Part shown: positions 1 to 12,650 of the stretch, in pieces
Layout of the letters: every line of letters starts with the position of its first letter
Numbering within the stretch: position 1 is the stretch's first letter
Source: Anoplolepis gracilipes
Lineage: Eukaryota; Arthropoda; Insecta; Hymenoptera; Formicidae
Length of the DNA: 64,000 bases
Assembly: GCF_047496725.1 (NCBI RefSeq)
Contig: NC_132981.1
Coordinates: forward strand, 4,120,001-4,184,000
Direction: 5' to 3'
Notes under the pieces: generated by a model
What the model saw: only the letters and a program-made list of their open reading frames with translations
The model's database searches: none
What the model was told of the DNA's origin: nothing
Made by a program: the position numbers and the translations under genes

Positions 1-1990
1 AAGACTCAAGAAGATAATAAAATTTCCTTATACAACAATGCTATATAAAATCATTTAAATCAGTATATCCATTACACAATAATATATATATAAAAAATAT
101 GTAACATTTTTATGTGTTAAAATATATATTAAAAGTTGTAAATGAGTCTATTATTAGCAAATATTAAATCTACTGTAAAGTCTTTTCAATAGTTGATTTT
201 GTTATTTAACTTTATCGTGATAATTAACAGAATTTAATTATGAAATCTATGGAAACTATTTTGAGGAAACTATTTCCCGAGCGGGCAATTTATTACTTGC
301 AGACAAAATCTAATTTGGAGGATGCGTATTTGGCAAATATGTATGTTGAAATTGTAGCATTCGTGGCGATTAGTAATTTTCTTAGCTGCAGTTTTCACAT
401 GCTACCGACTTTTGGCTGAGTAGGTATGCAATCTCGTAGAAAGCAGGCAACCACTATGCGCTGAAAATTTTGGTCTTCCTCTCTTGCTCTTATTAAAATA
501 GGATGCGAGCAAGAGATTTCGCATAGCTACGTGCGAAATATGTGATTGCGTGAGAGAAATTTTGGGTATATTATATCAATGTAATATTGTGCTTTCGCAA
601 CATGTGCCTCGAGAACGAATTTTTAACAAAACTAATTTGTGCAAATATAAATGTCAATATTTAATTAAAAAATGGTGCAATTTAATCAATCCTAATTTTA
701 TACTTTAATTAATTATAATTTTGTACTTTAATGGTTTGGGGTGCAAACCATTATAACATTATACATTGCTATCTCGTTTCCAGTATTTTATTTTAATTTA
801 TTTATTATATAATTACACCCACAGAGTAAAATTTTAATAATTATGCTATGCATATATGATAGTATCTTGATTTATTAATGTTTTCATTTCAAATTTATTA
901 ATGTCGATTATAAAAATGTTAAGTATAAATTTAAAAAATAATTTTTATACATGCAACATTTAATTTTTATTTATGATAATATGTTAATTATTTAAAAATT
1001 TAATTACTTTTAATGTTAAAACGAAAATTGCATGTTATTTAAATTCATATAACGTCTTTTACCAAAAATAAATGTTGGTAAATGATAATTTTAAGGATAA
1101 TTACCTACAATTTTTCAACAATTTTACTTTACATTTTTTAAATATCTTATTTGCTTTCTCATTTTATCTTTTACAGTTAAAATATATCTTAATGTATCCA
1201 AAAACTACTTTAAAACTAGCATTTTTACTGTCGAAACAAATTTTTGTTTAAAATTTAATGCAAATTGGAGGCATGAGTTTTTTTCACTTTAATGGCCCAT
1301 CGTTATTTCCTACATCTCTTCCGCTCGTGCGTTCAGTTGTACGATCTCTTTCTCTGTAATCGGCAACGCCTTCGGTCTTCAAGAGGGTGAGGAAAAGAGT
1401 ACGAGAAGGTACTAAAGGAAAAGAAGAAACGCTGAACGGAGTACCGGATTACTCAATTGTCGAATTCGATTGGCCGCGCTGATTGAATCGTTGAGAATCG
1501 TCGTCCCTGGGGAAACCGAAAAGCCGCGAAAAGACCTGGTCCGGCACCCTTTAGCGACAAATAAAATACAACGAATCACGAAATAGGAGCACCTTTTTGA
1601 AATGCTCTAATACAAAATTATTTCTTAGTCGTTTATTATATATTAATCGCGTGCACGCGCTTATAAAAGTTCATACGTATGTCGAAAAAAAGTAGAGACG
1701 CATCGCAAGTGTAAGAAGCTTAAGAAATAATCACACTTATTGTGACGTAGATGTTGATTTATATTTCATAATTAATATATATTATAAAAATGCAAAATAT
1801 AAATTATTTTTGCATTGACATGCTGTAGATAATCGCAAAATATTGTAGTATTTTTTAATATGTTAAATATTTATATTTATATGTATATATTTCTATTTAA
1901 TATTATATTATATATAATTTACTCAATTCTTACTCTAAATTTCTTACGAATTATAGCTGTCATTTATACTTTACTATTAATAAGACCTCG
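1..1990. other. AT-rich spacer, no gene seen
   Basis: Mostly A+T-rich sequence with frequent stops in all frames. The only change in character is about 1290-1560, which is richer in G+C and CpG and contains a purine-rich stretch, but no start codon, long frame or convincing splice pair stands out there. I see no repeat longer than short AT runs. Confidence 0.6.
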
Positions 1991-2570
1991 TTCCGAAGTT
2001 TTGCACTTCCATTAGTTCCGCCAAATGCAAGACAAATACCTCTTTCGCGAAGAAATCCGGCCGTCAAATATTCTAGTCATCGCATTGAAGAGGACGATAA
2101 TCCGACACGCCCTGCAGTGCGAGGTTACATTTCTCACGTAAGGAAAAATTTCCCGAGCGCTTCCGCGCGAGACGAAATATCCCCCCGTGCGCTTTCCGTC
2201 AATTCTGTAAAAGGGCGCTTTTTTCTGCACATACGTCGCCGCTCTCGCCTCAACCCTCCCCCGGTGTTGACGTTCTCTCCCAAGTCGCCGGAAATTCGTG
2301 GCTTGACGTTTTATCGAACGACGGGACTTTATTATAGCGGCTGTACGGAAGTACGAAGCGCGAAGGAATAAAATCCGCCGTTGCACCAGCAACGAAGAAA
2401 ACTTCCCCGCTGTAGGAGATAAAACGTCTCGCCCGCGCGCGCTTTCCGCGCTTTTTGCCGAAACTGACGCGAACGAAGGCTTCCAAAGTTCGCGCCATTG
2501 TCTAAACGTTTAATCTGATACGACGGGTAGCGTATCTTTTTGCGAATGATGCTCGCCGCCATTGTCTAAA
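1991..2570. other. CpG-dense, stop-poor block
   Basis: A sharp rise in CpG dinucleotides compared with both flanks. Frames are open on both strands at once (about 126 and 82 codons on the minus strand, 84 on the plus strand). This is what a CpG-rich block produces by chance because TAA, TAG and TGA become rare. None of the translations resembles a known family and none has a clear splice context. A regulatory element or first-exon region is possible, but the sequence does not decide it. Confidence 0.4.
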
Positions 2571-3491
2571 CATGGATCAATTTGATACGGCAAAAAGTGA
2601 CGAGAAATTACGCCGCTGCCGTTTCGATGGAAACGATCTCGTTGATTATCGCATTAAGCGCGATTCTATCGCGTAATATACGATTGGTCCCCAACGTTTT
2701 ATTTGTTTCCCGTGCAAATAGTAATATTGATATTACCATGTTTCTACAAACAAACATAGCGTTGTAATTATAGATAACAACAGTGCAGGATAAGCGTGAT
2801 ACACAACTCAAATGTCAATTTTTCAACTGGTGTCTCCGTTTTTACACTCTCGCGAGCGATTTCCCCTTCGAGTGAAATCAATGAATATAAAAATGACAGC
2901 TCCGTTTAAATTTAATCGTATTTAGTCAAATAATATTTTAAATATACCCCCTTCCTTAAATAGATGTACAAAGCTTGTTTGTAATAATAAAATTAATGGA
3001 ATAGAATACTGGGAAATGTATATTTGCTCCAATATCTCATTTATATCTTACGCATTGTATAATGAACGCAAGTACGTAAAACATTTCAAGCCTCGGAATG
3101 AGCATTCGAAGACTTCAACCAGTTGGTCGAAGGTATGCAGTCAATGAAGGAAACGCCACGTACCGAGAATAATACGTCTTAGAATAAACCTCTAGTGTAA
3201 TTGAAGGCGGAAGCTTATACAATTTTTTACAAATCGGAGCACTTTGAATAACTCTTACAAAACGAAAAAAAAAACCCACCAAGAGCGTTCTCAACCTCAG
3301 TCACGGAGGGTTTCCACCTAATGAGCCGTACATATAAAGGACTTCGTTTCAGCTAGGAAGCTTATTCGTTGAAATTTTTTAAAGAAGCTGCAGGACATAA
3401 AAGGTATTATGCGTGCCTATAGTGCAAACCACGTTGGGAAAAATCTCGCTTAATGATCCACAACGGACGTAGCTCGATGTAATTATCAACG

Positions 3492-3495
<4 letters not shown>

Positions 3496-3533
<38 letters not shown>
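3496..3533. repeat. (TA)n microsatellite
   Basis: An uninterrupted TA dinucleotide run of about 38 bp preceded by GTATG. It creates the poly-Ile/Tyr part of an overlapping minus-strand ORF, which is therefore not evidence of a gene. Confidence 0.95.
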
Positions 3534-3536
<3 letters not shown>

Positions 3537-4029
3537 TTACATAAAATTAACGAATATACATATAAACGTGTCCGATTGAATTTTTGCGTATCCTTTATAA
3601 AATTTACAATAACGAGCTTTGGTGATCTCTGTTGAGGAAAGTTACGAGAGAAATGCGACTCGTATCTTCCAAGTTCTCTGTGAAAGTAACTCATTTTATC
3701 GACTTCGATTACAAAGTTGCTTAATGCGATTGGTGCAAACAGCGCAATTCTCGACGGGACGCATCCTGAGCTCTTTACAATTTACATTCACTTGTCTCAT
3801 TGATAAATGCGGGAAAACAGCTTTTCAGGGTTCAAAATATTGCATAAGTAACGTCTTTTTAATAAACGCAAGATATAGTATCGTGATTTATAAAAAATAA
3901 TATGCCATTTTTTAAATATATTTCCTACAAAGGGATTATAAAAGATAAAATTATATTCTCTTTGAGCAATTTACATTTTAAATTAATTTTATTTTTAAGC
4001 TTGTTTACAGCTTCAGTTTTTATGTTTGT

Positions 4030-4031
<2 letters not shown>

Positions 4032-4087
<56 letters not shown>

Positions 4088-4123
4088 GGGAGAGGGAGGG
4101 AGCGAGAGAGGGAGAAGGAGAGA
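4032..4123. repeat. Compound (TA)n-(GA)n microsatellite
   Basis: About 42 bp of TA repeats passes directly into a roughly 48 bp purine-only tract of GA repeats broken by G runs. Compound arrays like this usually grow by slippage from one boundary. Confidence 0.95.
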
Positions 4124-5337
4124 CCAATTAATGTAATTATTGTAACGCGGTTAGTAACAGCATTCCAGACATTATCGAGAATGTAGCCGCAAGCATTTCG
4201 TGGTAAGATATACATGCTTTGTCTGTCAGAGAGATCTCAAAATTATGTAAAAAATATTTTAGGGAATTATTGCACTTTAATAGCACGAGATATTAAGCAG
4301 GTTGTAAGGTCTTAGGGTCAAAAGTTCTCGAGAGAAAGCCATTTAAATAGGTCAAGTCATTAAATAAAAGCTCTCTCTGGCCGACGAAATTGCGAACCAT
4401 AGTTATACATCATTAAACTCGTATACATATATATATATAGGAGCTCGCGAAAGAAGGAGCAATCTGTTTTGCGCGCAAAATTTTCCGCAAAGGGATTCGT
4501 AGTTCATGATTATAAAGTATCAAATTGACCCAGTTAGCGCTTTACGCGACTCCAAAACTCTAAAAAAATCGCGTTAGAAATATAGTGGGAAAGCCATTAA
4601 AAGAGGCTCATGAAAATACACCGCTTACTTTTCATGTTTCTAATTTTACGCAAACTATAAATCAAAAAAGTTTATAAGATTGATAATTCGTATGCATGTG
4701 TGTCATTAAGAAATAATTAATTTCATTTTAAAACGTATTTGTGTATAATTTTATTAAGTAAACTATTTCAGCAGACTAAATAGTTTGTCACAAATTCACA
4801 AATTTTACCACTGTTCTCTTTAACGGAAGAGAAAACGCATACGACATAACCATGTGTATCTCTTGGACTAAAGCCAATTCGCACAGTGCAATATAATTAT
4901 ATCGAATTAAACTTGCATTAAAGTTTCTACTATAATTGGTATTTACGGGACATCGTGATTATTAAAGTAAAAATATTTGCGGATGGGACAATTTTCATTT
5001 TACAAGAACGTGTGAATAAAGATTGTTGCATAAAAATTTTGATTTATTCATATATTAAACATATATGCGATAATTTATTATAAGCATTTATTATATAGTT
5101 ATATATAATGTATATTATATAATATTATATAATATTATATATAACTAATATAGTATTACGTAATATATTATAATTTATATAATAATAAATTTATGTATAT
5201 TGTATATATAATATAATTAATATACATATAATAAATTTATATATAATATTTATTATATGTAATTATTTATTTTTAAATGTAATATACATTCGCTACATTT
5301 CCTGTTGATTTCTCACGATACGTCAGGCTCGCGGTGG

Positions 5338-5344
5338 TATAAAT
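5338..5344 (+). promoter_or_regulatory. TATA box candidate
   Basis: TATAAAT in the context GGTGGTATAAATCGG, inside a locally G+C-richer segment that follows a very AT-rich stretch. It lies 107 bases upstream of the ATG of the longest ORF in the window. A weak initiator-like TCGATT lies about 25 bases downstream. Strong match to the consensus, but not proof of a start site. Confidence 0.4.
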
Positions 5345-5444
5345 CGGAGTAGAAGATATCTCGATTCCAAAAGCTTTCTCCACAAACAGTTGATTTGAGG
5401 AAAATTGCGACTTCCGTCAACGTGCGGTAAAGCTAAAATTCTTG

Positions 5445-6017
5445 ATGCTCAAAGAACTAGCCAATCGCGGAAACACGTCCGACAACCAAGGCTGCCGTTT
5501 GCTCGCGGACAAATCGCGCGACTTTGCACTCCGCTATCAAAGATTAAACGCTCGACTGATCATTCTCTATCTGAAATACCTGCAGAAACTCGGCGTCTCT
5601 GTGTGCGAGATAACTTCCGTTCCCCTGCAGCATTCTTTCGCCTGTGTGGCTTCACCTCGATCTCGACAGCTCAATTTAACTACTATATCGAATGTTAAAT
5701 TTAACGCTCTTATAATAAGCAAGTTTATTAAAAAAATGTGTAACCGATGCGCTGGCTGCTCATTAATTTCTAAAGTTTTTTCTCAGAATTTTCTTAATAA
5801 TCCCGAAAGAAACTTCTTGCTTAAAGAAAAAAGTACAAGAATCAAATATAGGGAGGACTTTGATAGAAAGAGAGGAACACGTACATTTTCAAATATCGTG
5901 ACAGCTATCTGTGTTTCACTTCGAAAGAGAACAAGTTTAAATATCGGAACTTGTTTAGCAGACAAAAACGAGGTTCGCGCCTTTCGTATTAATGTAAAAC
6001 ATCCTTCTATAAAATAA
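5445..6017 (+). CDS. Unidentified 190-codon ORF, possible orphan gene
   Basis: This is the longest open frame in the window: 190 codons from the ATG, and the frame is open upstream back to 5394. It is not built on a microsatellite. The first 80 or so codons are G+C-richer and the rest is AT-rich, yet the frame stays open through both compositions, which chance explains poorly. The predicted protein is basic, with no obvious signal peptide or membrane segment. One CX2CX2C cluster lies near residues 99-105. No family is recognised. A TATA-like box lies 107 bases upstream. AATAAA overlaps the stop codon and a second copy lies about 16 bases past it, so a compact intronless transcript is conceivable. 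The ATG context is poor. Alternatives are a decayed gene, a terminal exon (an acceptor-like CAG sits just upstream near 5388), or chance. Confidence 0.35.
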   Translation: MLKELANRGNTSDNQGCRLLADKSRDFALRYQRLNARLIILYLKYLQKLGVSVCEITSVPLQHSFACVASPRSRQLNLTTISNVKFNALIISKFIKKMCNRCAGCSLISKVFSQNFLNNPERNFLLKEKSTRIKYREDFDRKRGTRTFSNIVTAICVSLRKRTSLNIGTCLADKNEVRAFRINVKHPSIK

Positions 6018-6038
6018 AGTTTAAAAGGCAACAATAAA
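6011..6038 (+). terminator. Two AATAAA polyadenylation signals
   Basis: AATAAA occurs at 6011-6016, overlapping the stop of the 190-codon ORF, and again at 6033-6038. The hexamer is common in AT-rich DNA, so the placement is suggestive only. Confidence 0.35.
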
Positions 6039-6040
6039 TT

Positions 6041-6542
6041 AATTTAAACGATCTGTTTTATCTCGACTTGTTTCGTAAGTTCTCTTTGATATCGAGAAGT
6101 TGACGATTATTCTATTAACAAACCAGAGACAAAGCAATTTGTTAGCGGGATTAGTGCATTGTTGAATTCTAGATAATCGAAACTGTCATAGAATAGTAAA
6201 TATCTTGAGTATGCTCTCAAACGGAAATGTTCCTGTCAGTTTGACATTTATAGTGTGCTACAAATAGTTGTAGATTTATTATTCCTTGGGAGCGGAATTT
6301 AAATTGTGCATTATTATTACAATTTTTCTTTCTTTTTTTATAACAGCTACTACACATAATTTTTACATATATACAAAGTACATTATATGTATATAATTTA
6401 TTATTAATTATTTATTTTAAAACAATAAAAAATATTTATTGACTCGAATTTTATTTGAGTAAATTTTCATATCTTTTGTATTATGTAATTTATTACAACA
6501 TATTTATACATATACTTTTTTATATTAAATTTTTAATATTTA

Positions 6543-6582
<40 letters not shown>

Positions 6583-6770
6583 GCATCTAAAAATTGATCA
6601 CGTCATAACTTTTCCATCGGATTAAACCTTTATAATAAATCTGTGTAACCGAGATCGCGCGAGTTGTAAATTTTAATAGTTGCAGAATAGATTGTCGCGC
6701 GCAAATTCAATTAATTGACAAAAATTCAATTTGGACAGCCGCGTTGAATAGATTACAAGAGGCGTGGGCG
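6041..6770. other. AT-rich spacer
   Basis: No open frame or motif of note. It holds the (TA)n array listed next, then becomes G+C-richer from about 6650. Confidence 0.6.
6547..6578. repeat. (TA)n microsatellite
   Basis: Uninterrupted TA dinucleotides over about 32 bp. Confidence 0.95.
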
Positions 6771-7440
6771 TTGCGCTTGGTCTAAATTATGCCTCGCCCG
6801 TCCTCCTACCTCCTACCTCCTTCCCCGCCGCTCTTTTTCCGCGGTCCTCTTCCCGACGCGCTTCCGACGGTAACAAATAACACCTTCTTCTTCTGTTTCC
6901 GAGTTTCTTCTCTAAAATTTATTTCGACGCAGATGAGATGCAGGCCGTCGCGCGCGGTTCTTGCGAATTATTCTGCCTCGATTCCTAAGAAGATCGATTC
7001 CACCCGCAGTTCCCGTCCAAAATGCGGCCGACAGGGAATGGCAGAGGAAGGGAGGGGGAGGGGGGGTAAAGGAGGATTTGACGATCGCCGAGTTAACGAA
7101 TTCAAATGAAAGGAAAGGAGAGGGAGAGGAAGAGAATGACAGTTCCCCTCAAAACAAAAAGACCGCGAACCCTCTCCCGGCCACGCGACATAGACCCTTT
7201 ATTAAACGTAAAAGAGAGAGAAAGTGCGAGAGACATCCCTTCATTGTGAGGTGAGGGGCCGGCGAAACGGCCGCATAAATTATGCTTATGAGCCATTTCG
7301 TGTGTTCTCTTGCGCCGCCATTTTTAAATTATACTTTTAAATGTAGCCCGTAGGGCACAGTGACCGGGCCATCCTCCCCGGTTCATCCCTCGTTTCATTC
7401 TTTGCGGCGGATCATACGGTATTATCTCCAGTCGCGTTTG
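6771..7440. other. CpG-rich block with purine-rich core
   Basis: G+C- and CpG-rich DNA. It contains a pyrimidine-rich stretch near 6790-6870 and a G/A-rich stretch near 7035-7140. ORFs of 97-106 codons on the plus strand overlap one another in different frames and translate into Gly/Arg/Lys-rich low-complexity sequence, so I do not call them. The block resembles the regulatory or 5' regions of insect genes, but I find no core promoter. Confidence 0.4.
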
Positions 7441-8471
7441 GAGAATGTTTTGTCGAACATTTGTTCTTCATTTAAAGACATTATTTTGTTAAAATCTCTT
7501 TCTTCTATACCGTGGGCGGAATAAATTTAATTAGAACGTCGTCGCGTCGCGAGAATCGTCGATGTTAACCGCGAAATGAGAGACTCGATTTCGCTTTGTA
7601 GCTCATTTAAATGTAATAGATAGTAATCATATTCTAAGAATGATTCTCTAAGATGTTTCGCAAAAGACGTTAAGATGTTGTTAGATATTAAAAGAAGACT
7701 GTAATCTATTCCTTCTTTGATGTACACTTTTTACTTTCTCTCTCTTTATTCTTACTGTATTTCTTTCGGATAAAAGAAATGCCTTTAACGCAATTTCGAG
7801 AATATAAGAACATAATTTATTTAATTTTTTTTTAGGAAATCTTTCTCTTTTTCTCTTATATGAAAAGTATAAATTACGTTATTACATTTTAAGAATTATT
7901 ATTACTGGATAATTTATTACGAGTCTGAATCACAAATAATTTTTGCACCATTATCTTCTTATCAATATCCTTGCGAAATTCGCTGTCATAAAGTACGGCG
8001 GTACTTGCTGAACTTCGAATAAATCGCGCGACAAAAATCGGCGACATACATCGTCCTGGCCACCAAAGTAGCTAGTTTTCTTCCGCGCGCGGAGCGCGGA
8101 AATAACGTTTGTTATCGCAATGAAAGCCAGCGGCTCCGCCAAGTACCAAACCGGTGAGGAGACGCTAGCTTGAGATATTGCGTACCCTGGGCGAGGTTAG
8201 CCGCCAGTGTCCCCGGATGGAGTTCTCCTCTCCGGACTCGGTTAATATCTTTCTTTTTGTCCGTTTATTGCACGCCGCGTTAGGTTAAAACTATTTTTAA
8301 ACCGTTTGTCACGTTTATCGTGACCGAGAACTACAGTACAAAATGCTCTATTTTATGGCAATAACGACTCGCCGTAATACAGTGGTTGATTATAACGATC
8401 TCCCGTTGTAATCTCGTTTTATCGTTATTTGTAAAGAATGTTATTTTGTTAAAGTGCTGTTTGACGTTATA

Positions 8472-8518
8472 ATCGATAGAAATTTTTTCACAGTGCTTTT
8501 TTTGGAATTTCTATCGAT
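8472..8518. repeat. 13-bp inverted repeat (hairpin)
   Basis: Arms ATCGATAGAAATT at 8472-8484 and its exact complement at 8506-8518 are separated by 21 bases. The stem is too short for a typical microRNA precursor and pairing does not extend outward. Confidence 0.7.
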
Positions 8519-8918
8519 AAAATATTTTACTTTTATGTTTTGACATTCGAAACATTGATGTTAATTTTCTTCTCTTGAACGTCAGTTGCATAATTATTTT
8601 GACATGATATAAAATTTCTTATTATTTCTACAAATGTAAAAAGAAATAATTATCTAGCAAAGCAAACTGAAGTTTACATTTAATAATTTATTTTGTTTTT
8701 TTGAAATAATTTATATTATCGTCGCGAGAGAAACAGCTTATTTGATATACAAATAATAATGCCAGAAAATCTCGTGTCCGGCAGCCTTAATACAGTCTCA
8801 GTAAACTCGACGCTACAACGCTCTCTTAACGCAATGCAAATATCCAAGGTAGATAGATTAATTATTTGCAGCTGGTCCGAGCTCTCGGGGGGGCCTGCCA
8901 CCTTAATAACCGATACTG

Positions 8919-8922
<4 letters not shown>

Positions 8923-8991
<69 letters not shown>
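8923..8991. repeat. (CT)n microsatellite
   Basis: About 69 bp of uninterrupted CT dinucleotides. Confidence 0.97.
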
Positions 8992-8994
<3 letters not shown>

Positions 8995-9883
8995 GCTTTC
9001 TAGTCTCGAAGGCTTCTTAATAAACTTTGGTTCTCCACGCTGCGTTAGTTAAAATCCTAGATCGATGTAAGCCCCGGAGCCATCGGGCAAGATTACGTAT
9101 CTCGGCAAAGCGTAAGTGGCTTTCCAACAAAGACCACCCAACCCCCCCGGTTTGCGAGTACGAAATATATTAAGACAACGCGAAGGCATCCAAGGCGTTT
9201 GCCCCCAAATTTCCTCAAGCAGGGAATCTTACGCGAATATATACCCCCTTTCTCTTCCCTCTCTAAGCGATACTTGCCTAAGAGCATATTTTGCTTTTGG
9301 TTAAAATTAAATACGGTTTCTCTCCTATTAATTGATATTAACAAAATAATAACAAAAATCTCACTTTTAGGGAAGGATGAATAATAATTACGTATAAATA
9401 TTTGCCACTTAAAACATTATTTTTTTAAGAAAGAAAGTAATAGTTAAAAATTTATTAAATATATATTCGTATCAATAATATGACAATATTAAAAGAAATG
9501 ATTTTATGAAGTTTATTATGAAAAATTCACATTTTATATAATGTATATTAATCATCATAGCAGTTTTTACGCGTATCACACAGTGAGCCGAGCACTCTAC
9601 GTATTCTCAATGCTATCTGAAAAAGAATTTATGCCAGAGCGGGCGGCGCGCTATAAATAATTTCTGTATCTCGCAATGAAGTCGCTCGTAACTGCGAAAG
9701 CGCAACGTTGAGATACTCGATTAGGTGGTTTTTCCCCGAGTCGAACGAACATTCAAAAAGACGACCGGCAAGCAAAAATGGCGCAACGAGTAATCCCAAC
9801 TCTCATCTCCGTGCATTCCCTCGTCTCGCGACCGTCCCGTGCTTGCAAGGGCGATTAAATCGGTCCCATGGAATCCATTAAAT

Positions 9884-9916
9884 GTATAAGGACAACCCCA
9901 TGGGTTGTTCTTATAC
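9884..9916. repeat. 33-bp near-perfect palindrome
   Basis: Left arm GTATAAGGACAACC (9884-9897) pairs with GGTTGTTCTTATAC (9903-9916) with one mismatch in 14, around a 5-base centre. The core reads AACCCCATGGGTT. It lies in a CpG-enriched block rather than in AT-rich DNA, so it is not explained by composition. It could be a binding site for a dimeric factor or a short hairpin; the sequence alone does not say which. Confidence 0.8.
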
Positions 9917-10062
9917 TCGACAAGTCGAATTTCCTCGCGAGAGAATTCTCGAACGGAGAGAGAGAGAGAGAAAGAATGCATCTTCGAGGGAATTAAATGA
10001 CTGCGGGCAATTCCGTATCGCGATTTCAGATTTTCTTTTCAATTAAGACGCGAGCGAGACAG

Positions 10063-10080
10063 ACACACACACACACACAC
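10063..10080. repeat. (CA)n microsatellite
   Basis: About 18 bp of AC dinucleotides. Confidence 0.9.
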
Positions 10081-10560
10081 TTTTGGACTCTCCGAGGTAC
10101 GCGTTACTTGTGCTTAATCAGCTTTAAAGCGGATAAATTTTTAACTTTCTCGACGGGCGAACGTAAGTCTCGCCCGGCATCTAAGATCATTACGGTTTAC
10201 GTGCCCTCGACGAAGTAACGGAAGCGAAGCGCAAAAGGTATGTAATCCACGGTAATGGCCGACGCCTCGCAGTTTTCTGAAAAACTTTCGAGTCGAAGGT
10301 GAGTTGTCCTCTCCCGTCTCCTTTTCTTTCTTCCTTTGTCTTCCGCTTGATTTCTTCCCCTCGTATGCTTCGTGCGCGATCTTCTCTGTACTTTTCATTC
10401 GATTCTTTTCCGCTCGCCTTTATAGTGTCTTCCAAGATCACTCGTTTCCCTTGTGATCTACTCGTTTCACCTTTGTTTTTTTCTTCGTATCGAAGCTTTA
10501 ACGATTCTTTTATCGCCGGACCAATCTTTTGTCGCTACTGTAAAGTGCGATCGTTATAAA

Positions 10561-11170
10561 GGTGCGTTAAATGCGATATAAAATGCTTTCCACTAGGTCA
10601 AACGGAAAGTCACAATCTCTCTTTAGGAGAAATCGCACTTTGTTTCAAATTATTTCTACCTCCATAGTCAGAAAGCATGCATCTCTCATCTTGATTATTC
10701 TAAATAAGTTTTATATGAAAAGCAACTCTGATTTTCATATTTAACGTTATTTGATTTCAATGTAATTATATTCCAATTTGAAGAAGTTACTCCTTTTCAT
10801 AGATAATAAACGTAATTTTCTGCTTATGAGGATGATAATGTAGACGCAACATGCAAATTATATTTTTCTAAAATAATAGAATTATTAATAATTTTATTAA
10901 TAATTATTATAAAATGAATAAACCACTGCCAATTTCTTTTATTTTTATTATGTAGTATACGTTTGATTTATTCAATAATTTTGATTATTTTATTTGATCT
11001 GTATTCATGATTTTAAATGCTGTCAAATGTAATGTACATAACTCTATACTATGTAATGTTTTACTGAACGAAAATTCGAAGATTTGTCGAAACAATCGCT
11101 CAATCTAAAAATTGCGTCTCTTTACTAGGGCGTAATGCAAATCCACGAGATAGTCCGTAATTATACTATC
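10561..11170. other. AT-rich spacer
   Basis: No frame, repeat or motif worth separate mention. Confidence 0.6.
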
Positions 11171-11880
11171 AGAGTTTTACAGTTGCCTATTGAAACAACG
11201 GGGCACGCTCCAATTAGCTATAAATCCGGCGTGACTCGATTCGATTAATTCGACCGAATTTGCGTAGCCGTTGCCGCGAACGTTCGCGATCGCGAAAACA
11301 ATTAAATCAATCCCGAAGCGCGCGCGGTTCCGCGAAACGTGACGTTTCCGCGAGAGGGATGACAATTAATGGCGTGTGTAGGAACGATGGCGATAATTCA
11401 GCGCGACAGCTAAGGTGGTGATCCTTAAATCGAGTCCTCGTCGCGTTCATAAGATTATCCTTCGGTGTCAGCGTCCCTTTTTTTGCGGTTGTAAAAAAGA
11501 AGGGCGGCTCGCGCGGTCATTTTCTAGCTCCGCGAGCCGCAAAAAGGCGCTTCGTTGACTACACATGGCGCGTGGCGGATGTTGCCAGACGAATTTCACA
11601 TGGATGATTTGCGACGGCGGTCGTGCTCGTCCGAGCGAAAACCGAAACGTATTTGCGGAATTACATCCGGAAGCGATCGCCCTTTCCGATCGACTTTCAA
11701 TCCTTGTTTTTTTCTCGCTCGACTCTCTCTGTCTCTCTCTCTCTCTCTCTCTCGGCGACCATTCGGAATCCCTGGCTGATCGCGGTGTATCTACAGGATA
11801 AATTCTAGCATTACGGATCTCCTGGCGTCGCGTCGATGTAATTTCGAAGCGATTAAGAAGCTTGCGTGACTGGGATAATT
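11171..11880. other. CpG-dense block
   Basis: CpG-rich, with short GC palindromic words such as TTCGCGATCGCGAA near 11282. It holds a (CT)n array at 11723-11753. Three overlapping plus-strand ORFs of 61-78 codons share the same Ser-Leu repeat and are dismissed. Confidence 0.4.
11723..11753. repeat. (CT)n microsatellite
   Basis: About 31 bp of CT repeats with one G interruption. Confidence 0.95.
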
Positions 11881-12650
11881 CGTTTAATTGAATGCTAAGC
11901 GATGCTGATACGTTTCCACGTGTATCGAGATCTTTTTTAGAAAAACGGAGAGAAATTCATGGACGAGAAAGAAAGAGAGAGAAAGCACTTAATGTGAACA
12001 AATTATTGCCTTGTTCATTTCCATTATTTACATTAGTCTATTTCAAAAACTTTGAATTTCTTTTCCTTCTGTTTCGCTATTTAAAACACTGAGAGCATTT
12101 TGCAGTTGTGTGCAATTTTTCATCGGCACGTAAAAATATTTACTTTAATTTTAGTTTTAGAGTGTTTTGTATGTACAATCGTAGCAAAAAGCTAAAATTC
12201 GATTTGAACGAATATTCTCTTTTTATATCGTTTGAATAATAATAGATGGTGTAGAATCTTATCATCTATTCATAGCTTGAAAGTAAAAATACTTTTAAAT
12301 TTATGTTGCATTTTTTCGGAGAATTTTCAATTTTTCTAACTTAAACTAAAAAACTTTTTTATAAAAGATTTTTCACTATTTCATTGATAAATTTAATAAT
12401 TTGTTAAATTATATTCAATATTTTTTTAATGATTCATGGTCAAAATTATTTAATTAAATATTTGCTTTATATCTAAAAACTACATTTTTCTAAATTTTAA
12501 ACCTAATTTCTATAATTATTTTTATTTATTTAAACCACTTGAATCAACGCAATTAAGTCTTTATAACTTTTAATTACTTTAATGAATCAAGTCCAGATTT
12601 TTTTATAAGTCTCCGAACATAAGTTTAAGAACAAGCCTGTAAAGTATTTC
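11881..12650. other. AT-rich spacer
   Basis: Nothing supported beyond AT-rich sequence. Confidence 0.6.

Larger units (their letters stand above)
2571..5280. other. Spacer with microsatellites, no gene seen
   Basis: Mixed to AT-rich DNA containing two microsatellite arrays, listed separately. The ORFs of 93-97 codons in this stretch run through or beside the (TA)n arrays, or are unsupported. About 5040-5280 is almost pure A/T with many short overlapping palindromic TATAAT-like words. Confidence 0.55.
7441..9600. other. Spacer with hairpin and (CT)n array
   Basis: Mostly AT-rich, with a CpG-rich island at about 8020-8300. No convincing gene is visible. The ORFs around 8716-9052 run into the (CT)n array and encode Ser-Leu repeats. 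Between 9090 and 9300 overlapping ORFs on both strands have no support. Confidence 0.5.
9601..10560. other. CpG-enriched block
   Basis: A CpG- and G+C-enriched stretch with a short (GA)n run at about 9957-9974, a (CA)n run at 10063-10080 and a pyrimidine-rich section at about 10300-10480. ORFs of 73-86 codons occur on both strands and overlap. None is convincing. The near-perfect dyad at 9884-9916 lies here. Confidence 0.4.

Noticed and set aside
8120..8153. ATG-started 11-codon segment ending at CCG/GTGAGG
   Set aside because: Too short to separate from chance; no partner exon.
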